DNA of 16,580 nt from Porphyromonadaceae bacterium UBA7203 (GTDB taxonomy: Bacteria; Bacteroidota; Bacteroidia; Bacteroidales; Muribaculaceae). Position 1 is the first letter of the stretch. Each line of letters begins with the position of its first letter. Below, one piece after another: positions 6,997-14,866 of this stretch. The notes beneath the pieces were generated by a model. The model saw only the letters and a list, made by a program, of their open reading frames with translations, ran no database searches and was not told the DNA's origin. The position numbers and the translations under genes were made by a program. The stretch lies in NCBI GenBank assembly GCA_002490725.1, contig DKUN01000009.1, forward strand, positions 1 to 16,580. The letters are read 5' to 3'.

Positions 6997-9900
6997 TCAT
7001 TTCGCGTCCTCTCCGGCCACAACCGGTGCCTCAATCAGCCCCTGCTTGATAAAGAAGAGCGAGTCGGCCGGCGAAATGGTGTCGGCCCCTACTTCAAGAC
7101 CGGGAAGCGACGATGGGCGGCGTACGTCGAGCGGGGCCAGGCGCGCAGCCTTGGCTCCACGGTTGAACACGTCGCGGATTTCGCGGGCAAGATTGACGCG
7201 CAGCGTGTCGGAGAGCTGACGGGTTTCGGCTGCCATGTTCTCCTTGAAGCGCGCCCTGCCGAGGCGAATTTTCATCTTGTCGGCCGTTCCCTTGATGTTG
7301 ACGCCGAACTTGAACGGAACCGGCGACTTAAGAATCGACACATGGTAGTCGAGATTGAGATTCATGTCGTTATTGCCCATCACGCCGATGCGATAGCGGT
7401 CAAAGTCAAACATGAACGGATATAGCGTCAGCTGGTTGTTTTCAACCGCGAGCTGCACGTCCATATGGTCAATCATATTCTTGTGCTTGTCGTGGAAAAG
7501 GAGCCATTTGCTCATGGTTTTGAACGTCTGCTCGTCAAGCACTCTGAGCGAGTCGCCGCTCATGCGCACCATAGCCCTGAGTTCGGGCAGCTTCACGTTA
7601 AGGGCCGAATCGACCGGCGTGGTGGCTGCAATATCAACGTCGACAATGCCGCCGAGAGTGTTGAGAATCGGCATGATGGAGTCGAGCGTCGGAATCAGCT
7701 CGGTCACACGGCCTATGTTGAAGCGGTTCAGGTCGAGACCAAGACCGAAGGCCACGTCGGAACGGGTCGGCGCATAGTAGAGCATATTGAGGTCAACCGA
7801 GCCGATATCGGTCGAGGCGTGAAGGTCGCGCAGATTGGCTGCCCCGTTGGCCACGAGAATCTCTCCGCCGAAGTCCTTGAGCTCCATTGTCGAGTAGACT
7901 ATGTTCTTGGCGGCAAGCCCTATGCGCGCGTCGACATTCATCGGCACGACAATCGCCATCAGCTCGTCGGAGGCGTCGGCTTCGGCAGCGGCTTCGAGCC
8001 GGGAGTCGTCGGCCTCGAGCGCCAGGCCCGCCGTAACAGCAGATGCCGAATCAGCCTTGGCCATAAAGGCAGCGCCGCGGAATGCGGTCTGGGTAAGCTG
8101 GTTAATGTTAATCGTGTCGCTGTTGAGTTCCAGCCTCATGCGCAGCGGCGAGGTCGAATTGCGCCGGCCGAGAGCACGCTGTATGTTGGTCACGGAACCG
8201 TTTAGCCTGAAATCACTGCGCCCTGCCTTAATAGCCATGGAATTCAGCATCAGCGAGTCGGCATTGAAGTTCACGTCGAGCGCTGTCAGGCGTGTACGCA
8301 GCGGGAACATCGGCGTCATAAGCCGACCGCCGCGTGCGCGGAGATGGCCCGCCAGATGCCACCGGCGCAGCAGTGTAACCATTGAGCGGTCAACGTCGAG
8401 GTCAAGGCGCTCATATTTTCCGGCCGCCAGAATCATCGAGTCGCGGCGTGCGGCCATGCGCGCCGAATCGGCCGCGGTCAGCTTTCGGCGCGGGCGGTTG
8501 GCGTCTCGCTTTTTGCGGGGAGTGGTGTAGCCTGAAGCGGCAATGTCGATGCCACGCAGGCTGGCGCGGTTAAAACCGTCGGCATAGACTATGCGGCGCG
8601 CCGTCAGGCCCGCACCGATTCGCGGCGCACGCGAGCCGCCGTTATAGCGCGTAAGGCTCAGCGTGCCCTCCAGGCCCGCCACCAGAGCACGCGCCGAGTC
8701 GGCCGCGCTGCGATACTTCAAAGACTTAAGCGTCAGCCTGGCGCCCATCGGGGTTACGGTGGTGGTGTCGGCCGTGCCGGCCGTGTTGCTCACGCCCACG
8801 CCCATTGCCAGCCCCTTGATTTCGGCTGTCAGTTCGGGCAGATAGGCCCATGCGGAGTCAACCTTCACGGCCACAGTCAGCAGCGAGTCGACCCCGTTGT
8901 AGCTGTTGGCCGACCCGAAATCGAGACGCGCGGCGGTGACACCGGCGGCAACCGAGTCAGACGGAACGAGCGCCTCGAAGCGCGTCAGGTTTGCCCGTCC
9001 GCCCAGTTTCAGGCGATGGAACGTCTTGGGGGTCAGGTCGCTCAGGTGGAAATCGAAGTCGACGTCGGCGTCGAGCAGACCGCGCAGGCGCATGCCGAGC
9101 AGCGTCCACAGGCGCGGATTGAGATTCGAAAAGTTGACAGCGCCTTTGAAACAGCCCTGAGCCTCAGGGTCGGAGCCAAGATTCGACGCGCGTCCGGTCA
9201 GCGTGAAGTCGCTCGCAGGAAACTCCACCTTAAGGCGCTTGAGCTCTACGGTCGAGCAATCAAGACCGCCGTCGGAGATGTTGGCCAGAAGTTTCAGCCC
9301 GAGCCTGTCGAGCGTCAGGTAGCAGGCCGGAATGCTCAGCGGGGCGTCATCGATTCCCACCTCGGCTTCGAGCGCGGGCATCAGCAACGTGTCGGGGGTG
9401 AGCACATAGGGTTTCAGCAGGCGGGCCTTCATTGTCAGCGCGGCGTCGGAGTTGACGGCAGGCACGCTCCCCTTTAGTTGGGGAAGCTGAGAGGCAAGTT
9501 CAGCCAGACGGCTCAGCGACAAGGGCCTCAGCTCGAAGTCAAGCTCGTCAACGCGGATGCCGTCGGAAAAGTCGGCACGCATAGAGGTCTGCGTCAACAG
9601 GCTGTCGACCCCGAGGCGGAAGTCATGGAGCGACATGGCCAACGGCCTTGACGGCTCCCAGCCGATGCCGCCGTCGGCCATGAAAGTCAGCGGCAGGGCG
9701 GCATCGCCCAGCCAGGGGCGCAACGCCGCCAGATCGCCGTCGACATTGAGCGCATACTGAGGCGTCAGGTCGCGGCCGTCAAGGGCCGTGCGACGCAGGC
9801 TGACGCCTACATCAAGGCTGTCGGGCTCAGAAATGTAGCGCAGATGCGCCGGGCCGTTTATGGCAAAGCGCGTAATGCGGATATCGGGCAGCAAAAGCAG

Positions 9901-10404
9901 CCCTGAGTCGTCGGGATTCGGCTCCGAGGCTGGCAATATGCTCAGGGAGCTGAGCATCGAATCGGCGCCGGTCCAGAGCGTTACTTCAGGGTGGTCAATA
10001 ATGGCATGGCCTACGCTGATGCGTCCGATCAGCAGCGCCGCCAGGTTGACACGCCCGCTGAATCGGCTCACCGACACTACGTCGGCATAGTCGTCGGGCA
10101 GGCGGTTGTTGACGATTTTAAGCGAGTCGACAGTCAGTTCGGCGTGAGGGAATGTCGACCATATGCTGAGGTCGACACGCTCGACCTCCACACGGCCGTC
10201 GACCAGATAGTCAGAGCCATAGTCGCGCACCATCCGCGTCAGCCGTTCGGGCGAGAGCACAAGCGAGATGCCCGCAAGCGCCAGAACAATCAGAACCGCA
10301 AGGCCGCCAAAGGTCCATGCGGCCGCCGAGGCCACACGCCGCCACACACTGCGGCCGCGCCGGGCCGACGAAGTCGAAGATTCAGGAGTGGGCGTAGTTT
10401 CCAT
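6997..10404 (-). CDS. Large AsmA-family envelope protein
   Basis: A 1135-residue protein anchored by one N-terminal membrane helix (about residues 26-50, after a short Arg-rich cytoplasmic stretch), with the rest predicted to be periplasmic. The segment just after the helix (SPERLTRMVRDYGSDYL, then VEVERVDLSIWSTFPHAEL) is typical of AsmA N-termini. The C-terminal third (from about 850) has the AsmA-like C-terminal pattern, including LNLDYHVSILKSPVPFKFGV and IKGTADKMKIRLG. AsmA-clan proteins form long beta-grooves; several are implicated in moving phospholipids across the envelope, and that role is inferred here. An unusual basic segment occupies residues 630-641. The start codon shares one base with the tsaD stop (TGATG), indicating translational coupling. 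Confidence 0.87.
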   Translation of the reverse strand: METTPTPESSTSSARRGRSVWRRVASAAAWTFGGLAVLIVLALAGISLVLSPERLTRMVRDYGSDYLVDGRVEVERVDLSIWSTFPHAELTVDSLKIVNNRLPDDYADVVSVSRFSGRVNLAALLIGRISVGHAIIDHPEVTLWTGADSMLSSLSILPASEPNPDDSGLLLLPDIRITRFAINGPAHLRYISEPDSLDVGVSLRRTALDGRDLTPQYALNVDGDLAALRPWLGDAALPLTFMADGGIGWEPSRPLAMSLHDFRLGVDSLLTQTSMRADFSDGIRVDELDFELRPLSLSRLAELASQLPQLKGSVPAVNSDAALTMKARLLKPYVLTPDTLLMPALEAEVGIDDAPLSIPACYLTLDRLGLKLLANISDGGLDCSTVELKRLKVEFPASDFTLTGRASNLGSDPEAQGCFKGAVNFSNLNPRLWTLLGMRLRGLLDADVDFDFHLSDLTPKTFHRLKLGGRANLTRFEALVPSDSVAAGVTAARLDFGSANSYNGVDSLLTVAVKVDSAWAYLPELTAEIKGLAMGVGVSNTAGTADTTTVTPMGARLTLKSLKYRSAADSARALVAGLEGTLSLTRYNGGSRAPRIGAGLTARRIVYADGFNRASLRGIDIAASGYTTPRKKRDANRPRRKLTAADSARMAARRDSMILAAGKYERLDLDVDRSMVTLLRRWHLAGHLRARGGRLMTPMFPLRTRLTALDVNFNADSLMLNSMAIKAGRSDFRLNGSVTNIQRALGRRNSTSPLRMRLELNSDTININQLTQTAFRGAAFMAKADSASAVTAGLALEADDSRLEAAAEADASDELMAIVVPMNVDARIGLAAKNIVYSTMELKDFGGEILVANGAANLRDLHASTDIGSVDLNMLYYAPTRSDVAFGLGLDLNRFNIGRVTELIPTLDSIMPILNTLGGIVDVDIAATTPVDSALNVKLPELRAMVRMSGDSLRVLDEQTFKTMSKWLLFHDKHKNMIDHMDVQLAVENNQLTLYPFMFDFDRYRIGVMGNNDMNLNLDYHVSILKSPVPFKFGVNIKGTADKMKIRLGRARFKENMAAETRQLSDTLRVNLAREIRDVFNRGAKAARLAPLDVRRPSSLPGLEVGADTISPADSLFFIKQGLIEAPVVAGEDAK

Positions 10405-11423
10405 CAGATTTCAATGCGGGCAAAGGGCGCGGCATCGAGCGGACACGTCTCGCCGCGCAGATATTTGAAATAGCCGGCAATGGCAACCATGGCGGCATTG
10501 TCGGTTGTGAACTTGCGGGGCGGAATCCACGCCTTCAGACCGCGGGCGGCACAGAAGTCGCCTACAGCCTGCCTCACACCGGAATTGGCGCTCACACCGC
10601 CGCCGATGGCCACCGACCTGACACCGGTCTGTTTCACTGCAATCTCCAGCTTCTGCATCAGGGTGTCGATTATGGCGCGCTGCACCGATGCCGCAAGGTC
10701 AGCCCGGTTGCGGTCAATGAAGTCGGGGTCGGTCTTGAGCCCGTCGCGCACAGTATAGAGAAACGATGTTTTCAGTCCGCTGAAGCTATAGTCAAGTCCG
10801 GGAATATGGGGCTTGGAGAACATAAACGCTTTCGGGTTGCCCTCGGCCGCAAGGCGGTCAATGTGAGGGCCGCCGGGATAAGGGAGGCCCATGACTTTAG
10901 CACACTTGTCGAACGCCTCTCCGGCCGCATCGTCGATAGTGCGGCCCAGAATCTCCATGTCGTCAGCGGCCTTGACCAGTATGATCTGTGAGTTGCCGCC
11001 CGAAATCAGCAGTGCCAGAAACGGAAATTCGGGCACTTCATCGTCGGCGTTCTCACGAATGAAATGACTGAGCACATGGCCGTGGAGATGGTTCACGTCG
11101 ACCAGCGGAATATCCAGGCCGAGCGCCAGCCCCTTGGCAAACGACGTGCCTACGAGGAGCGAGCCGAGCAGACCGGGCCCTCTGGTAAACGCGATAGCCG
11201 ATATATCGCCACGGGCGATGCCCGCCTGACGCAAAGCCGCGTCGACCACAGGCACGATGTTCTGCTGGTGGGCGCGCGAGGCAAGCTCGGGCACTACGCC
11301 GCCGTATTCTTCATGTACTTTCTGTGAGGCAATTACATTGCTGCGCAAAATGCCGTCGACAATGACGGCTGCCGACGTGTCGTCGCACGACGACTCAATA
11401 CCAAGAATAACATTCTCCTTCAT
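10404..11423 (-). CDS. tsaD: tRNA N6-adenosine threonylcarbamoyltransferase
   Basis: TsaD (Kae1/YgjD family) transfers the threonylcarbamoyl group to A37 of tRNAs that read ANN codons, working with TsaB and TsaE in the cytosol. The 339-residue protein starts with the canonical MKENVILGIESSCDDTSAAV. It has the metal-binding NHLHGH motif (H112, H116), the nucleotide-binding loops LLISGGNSQ (138-146) and IDDAAGEAFDKCAK (163-176), and D309 in TTDNAAM. The frame is open back to a GTG at 11471, but the ATG at 11423 gives the family N-terminus and a perfect -7 box (11429-11436) lies inside the longer version, so 11423 is preferred. The stop overlaps the AsmA-like start by one base. Confidence 0.95.
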   Translation of the reverse strand: MKENVILGIESSCDDTSAAVIVDGILRSNVIASQKVHEEYGGVVPELASRAHQQNIVPVVDAALRQAGIARGDISAIAFTRGPGLLGSLLVGTSFAKGLALGLDIPLVDVNHLHGHVLSHFIRENADDEVPEFPFLALLISGGNSQIILVKAADDMEILGRTIDDAAGEAFDKCAKVMGLPYPGGPHIDRLAAEGNPKAFMFSKPHIPGLDYSFSGLKTSFLYTVRDGLKTDPDFIDRNRADLAASVQRAIIDTLMQKLEIAVKQTGVRSVAIGGGVSANSGVRQAVGDFCAARGLKAWIPPRKFTTDNAAMVAIAGYFKYLRGETCPLDAAPFARIEI

Positions 11424-11428
11424 ACCCG

Positions 11429-11436
11429 CAAAGTTA
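11429..11436 (-). promoter_or_regulatory. -7 promoter element directly before tsaD
   Basis: Read on the minus strand, TAACTTTG is a full match to TAnnTTTG and ends only 5 bases before the tsaD ATG. A TTTG lies further upstream (11452-11455) but the 15-base spacing is shorter than usual. Transcription starting about 7 bases downstream would give an mRNA with almost no leader. This is the likely promoter for the tsaD-AsmA-HAD-aroB cluster. Confidence 0.5.
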
Positions 11437-11473
11437 CGAAAAAAATCCCGACAAACCTCTGCGGGCGTCACGA

Positions 11474-12541
11474 TTAGTCGAGCATCAGCGACATGTGGGG
11501 CCGGCGTGCGGGGAGCCCTGTTATTTCGGCTATCGGAGCGGAAGAGAAAAGCATGGCGGCGAGCACCTCGGGCGTAATGTCGAGATCAAGCCTCATACCG
11601 GCGTCTGCCCCGGGGCCGTAACGAGCCGTCAGCACGCCTCCGTCAAGAATGTAGACGCCTGTATTTTCGGGCAATATGGAATCCTTGAGCCGAACGGTAA
11701 GGCGCGTCGACGGGTTATTTTCGGCCACAGCGCGGAGGGCCGACTCCACGTTGACCACACGAGCCATGCCGCCGGCCTCAAGGTTGCCGCCCGCAAAGGC
11801 ATCATCGGGCCGTGTCATCAGCGTGAGCGGACGCATCGGCCGGCCATGCTGCAGAGCTGTCAGCACGGCGCGGGCCGCATCGGGCGAATCGGCCAGCAGC
11901 TCGCTGACGCGGAGCACCCCTGAGGGCACCTCAGGCACCGCCCAGACCATGGCACAAGGCTTGCCGGTAGCCTCGTCGGCCACGGCAGCAAACGGATGGC
12001 CGCTGATGCGGGCGTCGTCCATCAGAGTCAGGAACTGGGCCCGCGAGTGCTGCACGCAGCAGGGTCGCGCCGACATCATCCGCTCAAAGGCTTCATACAG
12101 CCCCATGGCATCATCCGGCAGCGAATGGTAGCGCCCCTCGACATCGAAGCGGTGAATGGCCGTGTAGCGCTGAAGCTGCGAATAAAACACGGTTGCGAAG
12201 CCGAATCGGCCATAATAGCGGCGAAGGGTCTCGGTTGCCGGTACGAGAGCGACAAACGTGTCGCCACGCTCCGAAGCCTCGCGCAACGACTCGCGCAGCA
12301 GGCGCGACATGAAGCCGCGGGCGCGATACTTTTTCAGCGTTCCGGCTCCGTAGATATAACCCATGCCGACGCTGCGCCCTTGAAAAGTCATTGAGTACGA
12401 GAGCAACAGCAGCGAACTGACCACGGCGCCCGTTTGCGGGTCGGCAAGGGTCAGCGCCTCGTCGTCGACATAGACGGCATCGAAAAACATGCGGCGCCAC
12501 ATAGCGGAATCGTCCGGAAAACATTCGCGCCAGATTTTCAT
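11474..12541 (-). CDS. Eis-like GNAT N-acetyltransferase with C-terminal sterol-carrier-type domain
   Basis: A 355-residue predicted acetyl-CoA-dependent acetyltransferase. The N-terminal GNAT domain shows the acetyl-CoA-binding region YIYGAGT (62-68) followed by YRARGFMSRLL (72-82), and the motif-B region LVPATETLRRYYGRFGF (99-115). A second, degenerate GNAT-like middle part is followed by an SCP2-like C-terminal domain from about residue 260 (ARVVNVESAL, then LRLDLDITPEVLAAMLF-type sequence). This domain order is that of the Eis family; acceptor substrates of the Bacteroidales members are unknown. The frame can extend 11 codons upstream to a TTG at 12574, preceded immediately by a TAA stop; that TTG is also the last part of a promoter-like box, so the ATG at 12541 is preferred with moderate confidence. 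It ends about 50 bases before the tsaD start. Confidence 0.8.
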   Translation of the reverse strand: MKIWRECFPDDSAMWRRMFFDAVYVDDEALTLADPQTGAVVSSLLLLSYSMTFQGRSVGMGYIYGAGTLKKYRARGFMSRLLRESLREASERGDTFVALVPATETLRRYYGRFGFATVFYSQLQRYTAIHRFDVEGRYHSLPDDAMGLYEAFERMMSARPCCVQHSRAQFLTLMDDARISGHPFAAVADEATGKPCAMVWAVPEVPSGVLRVSELLADSPDAARAVLTALQHGRPMRPLTLMTRPDDAFAGGNLEAGGMARVVNVESALRAVAENNPSTRLTVRLKDSILPENTGVYILDGGVLTARYGPGADAGMRLDLDITPEVLAAMLFSSAPIAEITGLPARRPHMSLMLD

Positions 12542-12571
12542 TATTTCCGATTTCTTACTCAATGGCCTGAT

Positions 12572-12600
12572 CAATTATAATTTAAATATTTTGCGGCAAT
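12572..12600 (-). promoter_or_regulatory. Possible promoter for the GNAT gene
   Basis: On the minus strand, ATTG (12600-12597) and TATAATTG (12579-12572) are separated by 17 bases; each differs by one base from TTTG and TAnnTTTG. If used, transcription would start near 12565 and favour the ATG at 12541. Confidence 0.35.
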
Positions 12601-12645
12601 CCGCGTTGTTTTTTTAATATCGAAACGCCGACAGCGCCGTTAAAG

Positions 12646-12678
12646 TTTGTAGAACCGGATTATTTTTAGCTAACTTTG
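12646..12678 (+). promoter_or_regulatory. Promoter for the lipocalin-like/LtaS-like pair
   Basis: TTTG at 12646-12649 and TAACTTTG at 12671-12678 are full matches to the Bacteroidetes consensus with a 21-base spacer. Transcription would start near 12685, leaving an AT-rich leader of about 43 bases before the ATG at 12728. Confidence 0.7.
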
Positions 12679-12727
12679 CCGCATAACCCTTTATTACAAC
12701 CTTTATTCACCATTTATCATTTACCCG

Positions 12728-13168
12728 ATGAGTAAGTTTAAGTACCTTTTCCTGGCCCTGATTGCCATTGCAGTCGGCGGTGGTTTTGCGTCGTATGGCG
12801 ACGAAGACGATGAACCCGGCAAAACCGGCTCCGACAACGTCACCAACGTCAATCCCGGCCAGCCTTCCGACAACAATAACGCAGCGCTGATTATCGGCAC
12901 ATGGAGCCGCAACGGCCAGTTTATTGACCCCGAAGACGGCAACTACGGCTACATATTCCGCGCCGACGGCACATGCGACCTTTTTGGCTCGGGCATCGAA
13001 GAAACCACCTACCGACTCAGCAGCGACGGCAAACAGCTGTTTATCTACGATGAATACTACGACGAGTACGATTCCATGAACATCGACAAACTGACCGCCG
13101 ACAAGCTCGTGCTGAGCGATCCCGACGAAGACTACGACTGGACCGAAGTGCTCTATCGCGTCAAGTGA
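12728..13168 (+). CDS. Small exported lipocalin-like protein
   Basis: A 146-residue exported protein. Residues 1-21 form a signal peptide (KFKY, then the hydrophobic LFLALIAIAVGGGFA). An acidic, Asn/Gly/Pro-rich linker (24-52) follows, then a compact beta-rich domain from about 54 that opens with IIGTW (55-59), the hallmark of Bacteroidetes lipocalin-like domains. The domain is strongly acidic, with DEYYDEYDS and DPDEDYDW. In related lipoproteins the signal ends in a cysteine followed by an acidic stretch; here that position is Tyr23 (ASYGDEDDE), so it cannot be lipidated there. A type I signal peptidase site after A21 (GFA) looks possible, giving a soluble periplasmic protein. The stop overlaps the next gene's GTG start by four bases. 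Ligand unknown. Confidence 0.78.
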   Translation: MSKFKYLFLALIAIAVGGGFASYGDEDDEPGKTGSDNVTNVNPGQPSDNNNAALIIGTWSRNGQFIDPEDGNYGYIFRADGTCDLFGSGIEETTYRLSSDGKQLFIYDEYYDEYDSMNIDKLTADKLVLSDPDEDYDWTEVLYRVK

Positions 13169-14865
13169 GCCGACGCGACCTGATTTTGGTGCTGACCATG
13201 GCGGCGATGCTGACGGTGTTTTACTGTCAGTGGATTAACGCCTGCGGTGGTCCGACACATGAATTTACCAGACCGGGGATGTGGTGGCATATAGCCGCTG
13301 CATCCCTTCTTTTAGCCTCGCCGGGAGTCATTAGCCGCCGCGTCTGGCCTGCAGCGCTGGCTGGCGTTGGCGCATGGCTCGTAATGATTGCCAACATACT
13401 GTATCTGCGCACGTTCGGCAGCTGGATTCCATGGGGTTCATATGCCGCGGCAGGCAACCTCGCCGACTTTACCGGCGCCGTTATCGACTCTCTCCGGCCC
13501 GCCGACGCCCTGATGCCGCTGATTCTTGCCGGAGGCCTGCTGTCGGCGGCTCTCGCCCCGCGCCCACACATGCGACTGCGCCACATGGCCCTCTATGCGG
13601 CACTGACAGCGACAACCGCTGCAGCAACCGCATGGACCTTCAACAAAGGCGAACCTCTCGGCTCAAAACTGAGTGACCTGCATCTTAACCACAAATTTCA
13701 CGCCCTGGCGGCATCGCGCTACTCGCTCTCCGTCGTGACGCTCTATGAGGCCCTGTCGACTCCGCGGCTGACCGCCGACAACCGCCGCCGCATCGGCCGG
13801 GCCATGAAACGCCGCGTAACCGACCTCACCTCGGCAAACTTCGACAACCTCGTCGTAATATTCATGGAGTCGCTCGAGGGCTGGCCTCTCGGCCTGGCAG
13901 TCGAAGGTAGAGAAATCACGCCGCGCCTCAACGCCATGATGGCCGACCCGGCCAACTTCTCGGCCACCGGGCTCGGCAACGACACCGGCACCGGGCGCTC
14001 GGCCGACGCTCAGCTGCTACTGCTCAGCGGCCTGATTCCGAGCCGCAACCGCATCTACGCGTTCGCATATGCAGGCAACAGCTACCCGTCGGTTTACCAC
14101 GCCCTCAAGCAACGCCATCCCGACATCACCGTGCGCTCGTTCACCACCGACCACACAGGCATCTACAACATTGGCCGGCTCGCTCCGCAACTCGGGGTCG
14201 ACAGCCTATATTGCTGGCCGGGAGCCCCGGGCGCCGGACGCAAAGGCAGGCGCGGCAGGCGCATGGCCGACGGACCGTTTTTTGAGCGCGTGGCCCACGA
14301 GGTCGACTCAGCCGGACTCTGGCCCGAAGGCTCGCACAAGGTAATGCAACTCACAACCTTTACCTGCCATTCGCCATTCCGCACCGTCGACGGCGCACGG
14401 CTCAACCCGCCGGAACAGCTTCCCCACGACCTGCGCAATTACTTGCGCGTGGTCAACTACACCGACTCCGTGCTCGGAAACTTCATTGACTGGCTGAAGT
14501 CAAAGCCCGACTATGCAAGGACGCTCGTCGTCATCATGGGCGACCATCCGGCATTCGGCTCCGAACGCCGCAAGGAACTGGCCGACCATATAGACGCGAT
14601 TGCCGACGAATCGGTGCCGCTACTGCTGCTCAATGGCGGCAACACCCCCGCCAACGGACCCGGTCGTCAAATCGACGTCTATCCGACCCTGATAAGAGCC
14701 CTCGGACTCGGCGACTACGAATGGCACGGATTCGGCACACCCATCAACGGCCCACGCCTTCAAAGAACAGAGCACGAGGCAACACTGTCGGCCCTCATCC
14801 TCTCACACAACCTCTTTGGGCGCACGCACGAATCATCGCCTCAAATCAGCGAATCTGATCGCTGA
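13165..14865 (+). CDS. LTA synthase/sulfatase-fold membrane phosphotransferase
   Basis: A 566-residue inner-membrane enzyme with about five N-terminal membrane helices (around 6-20, 42-60, 62-80, 116-131, 140-158) and a periplasmic sulfatase-fold domain (about 225-530), the same layout as LtaS. Expected metal-site residues are present: E235 in VIFMESLEGW, H402 in TFTCHSPF and D460-H461 in MGDHPAFG. The nucleophile region reads GTGRSADAQ, aligning with the LtaS GQGKTSDSE motif, so Ser279 sits where LtaS uses threonine. Family members transfer phosphoglycerol or phosphoethanolamine to lipids or glycans; the Gram-negative acceptor here is unknown. The GTG start overlaps the stop of the lipocalin-like gene (GTGA), so the two are translationally coupled. 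The 3' end overlaps the convergent ATPase gene by 20 bases. Confidence 0.85.
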   Translation: MSRRDLILVLTMAAMLTVFYCQWINACGGPTHEFTRPGMWWHIAAASLLLASPGVISRRVWPAALAGVGAWLVMIANILYLRTFGSWIPWGSYAAAGNLADFTGAVIDSLRPADALMPLILAGGLLSAALAPRPHMRLRHMALYAALTATTAAATAWTFNKGEPLGSKLSDLHLNHKFHALAASRYSLSVVTLYEALSTPRLTADNRRRIGRAMKRRVTDLTSANFDNLVVIFMESLEGWPLGLAVEGREITPRLNAMMADPANFSATGLGNDTGTGRSADAQLLLLSGLIPSRNRIYAFAYAGNSYPSVYHALKQRHPDITVRSFTTDHTGIYNIGRLAPQLGVDSLYCWPGAPGAGRKGRRGRRMADGPFFERVAHEVDSAGLWPEGSHKVMQLTTFTCHSPFRTVDGARLNPPEQLPHDLRNYLRVVNYTDSVLGNFIDWLKSKPDYARTLVVIMGDHPAFGSERRKELADHIDAIADESVPLLLLNGGNTPANGPGRQIDVYPTLIRALGLGDYEWHGFGTPINGPRLQRTEHEATLSALILSHNLFGRTHESSPQISESDR

Positions 14866-14866
14866 T
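14845..14866. repeat. Perfect inverted repeat across both convergent stop codons
   Basis: ATCAGCGA (14845-14852) and TCGCTGAT (14859-14866) form an 8-bp perfect stem with a 6-base loop. It contains the stop codons of both the LtaS-like gene (plus) and the ATPase-DUF4435 gene (minus), and both proteins end in similar ISxxxR tails because of it. No T-run follows on either strand, so it may be a weak bidirectional terminator or a 3'-end mRNA stabiliser. Confidence 0.6.

Noticed and set aside
7465..8205. Long plus-strand frames inside the AsmA-like gene
   Set aside because: Several overlapping shadows of one large minus-strand gene, as expected at this GC content; none has a signal, motif or promoter.
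12593..12611. GCGG-CAAT-CCGC hairpin followed by a T-rich run, resembling a plus-strand terminator
   Set aside because: The stem is only 4 bp and no plus-strand gene ends upstream; the region lies between two divergent genes and probably only reflects AT-rich promoter sequence.
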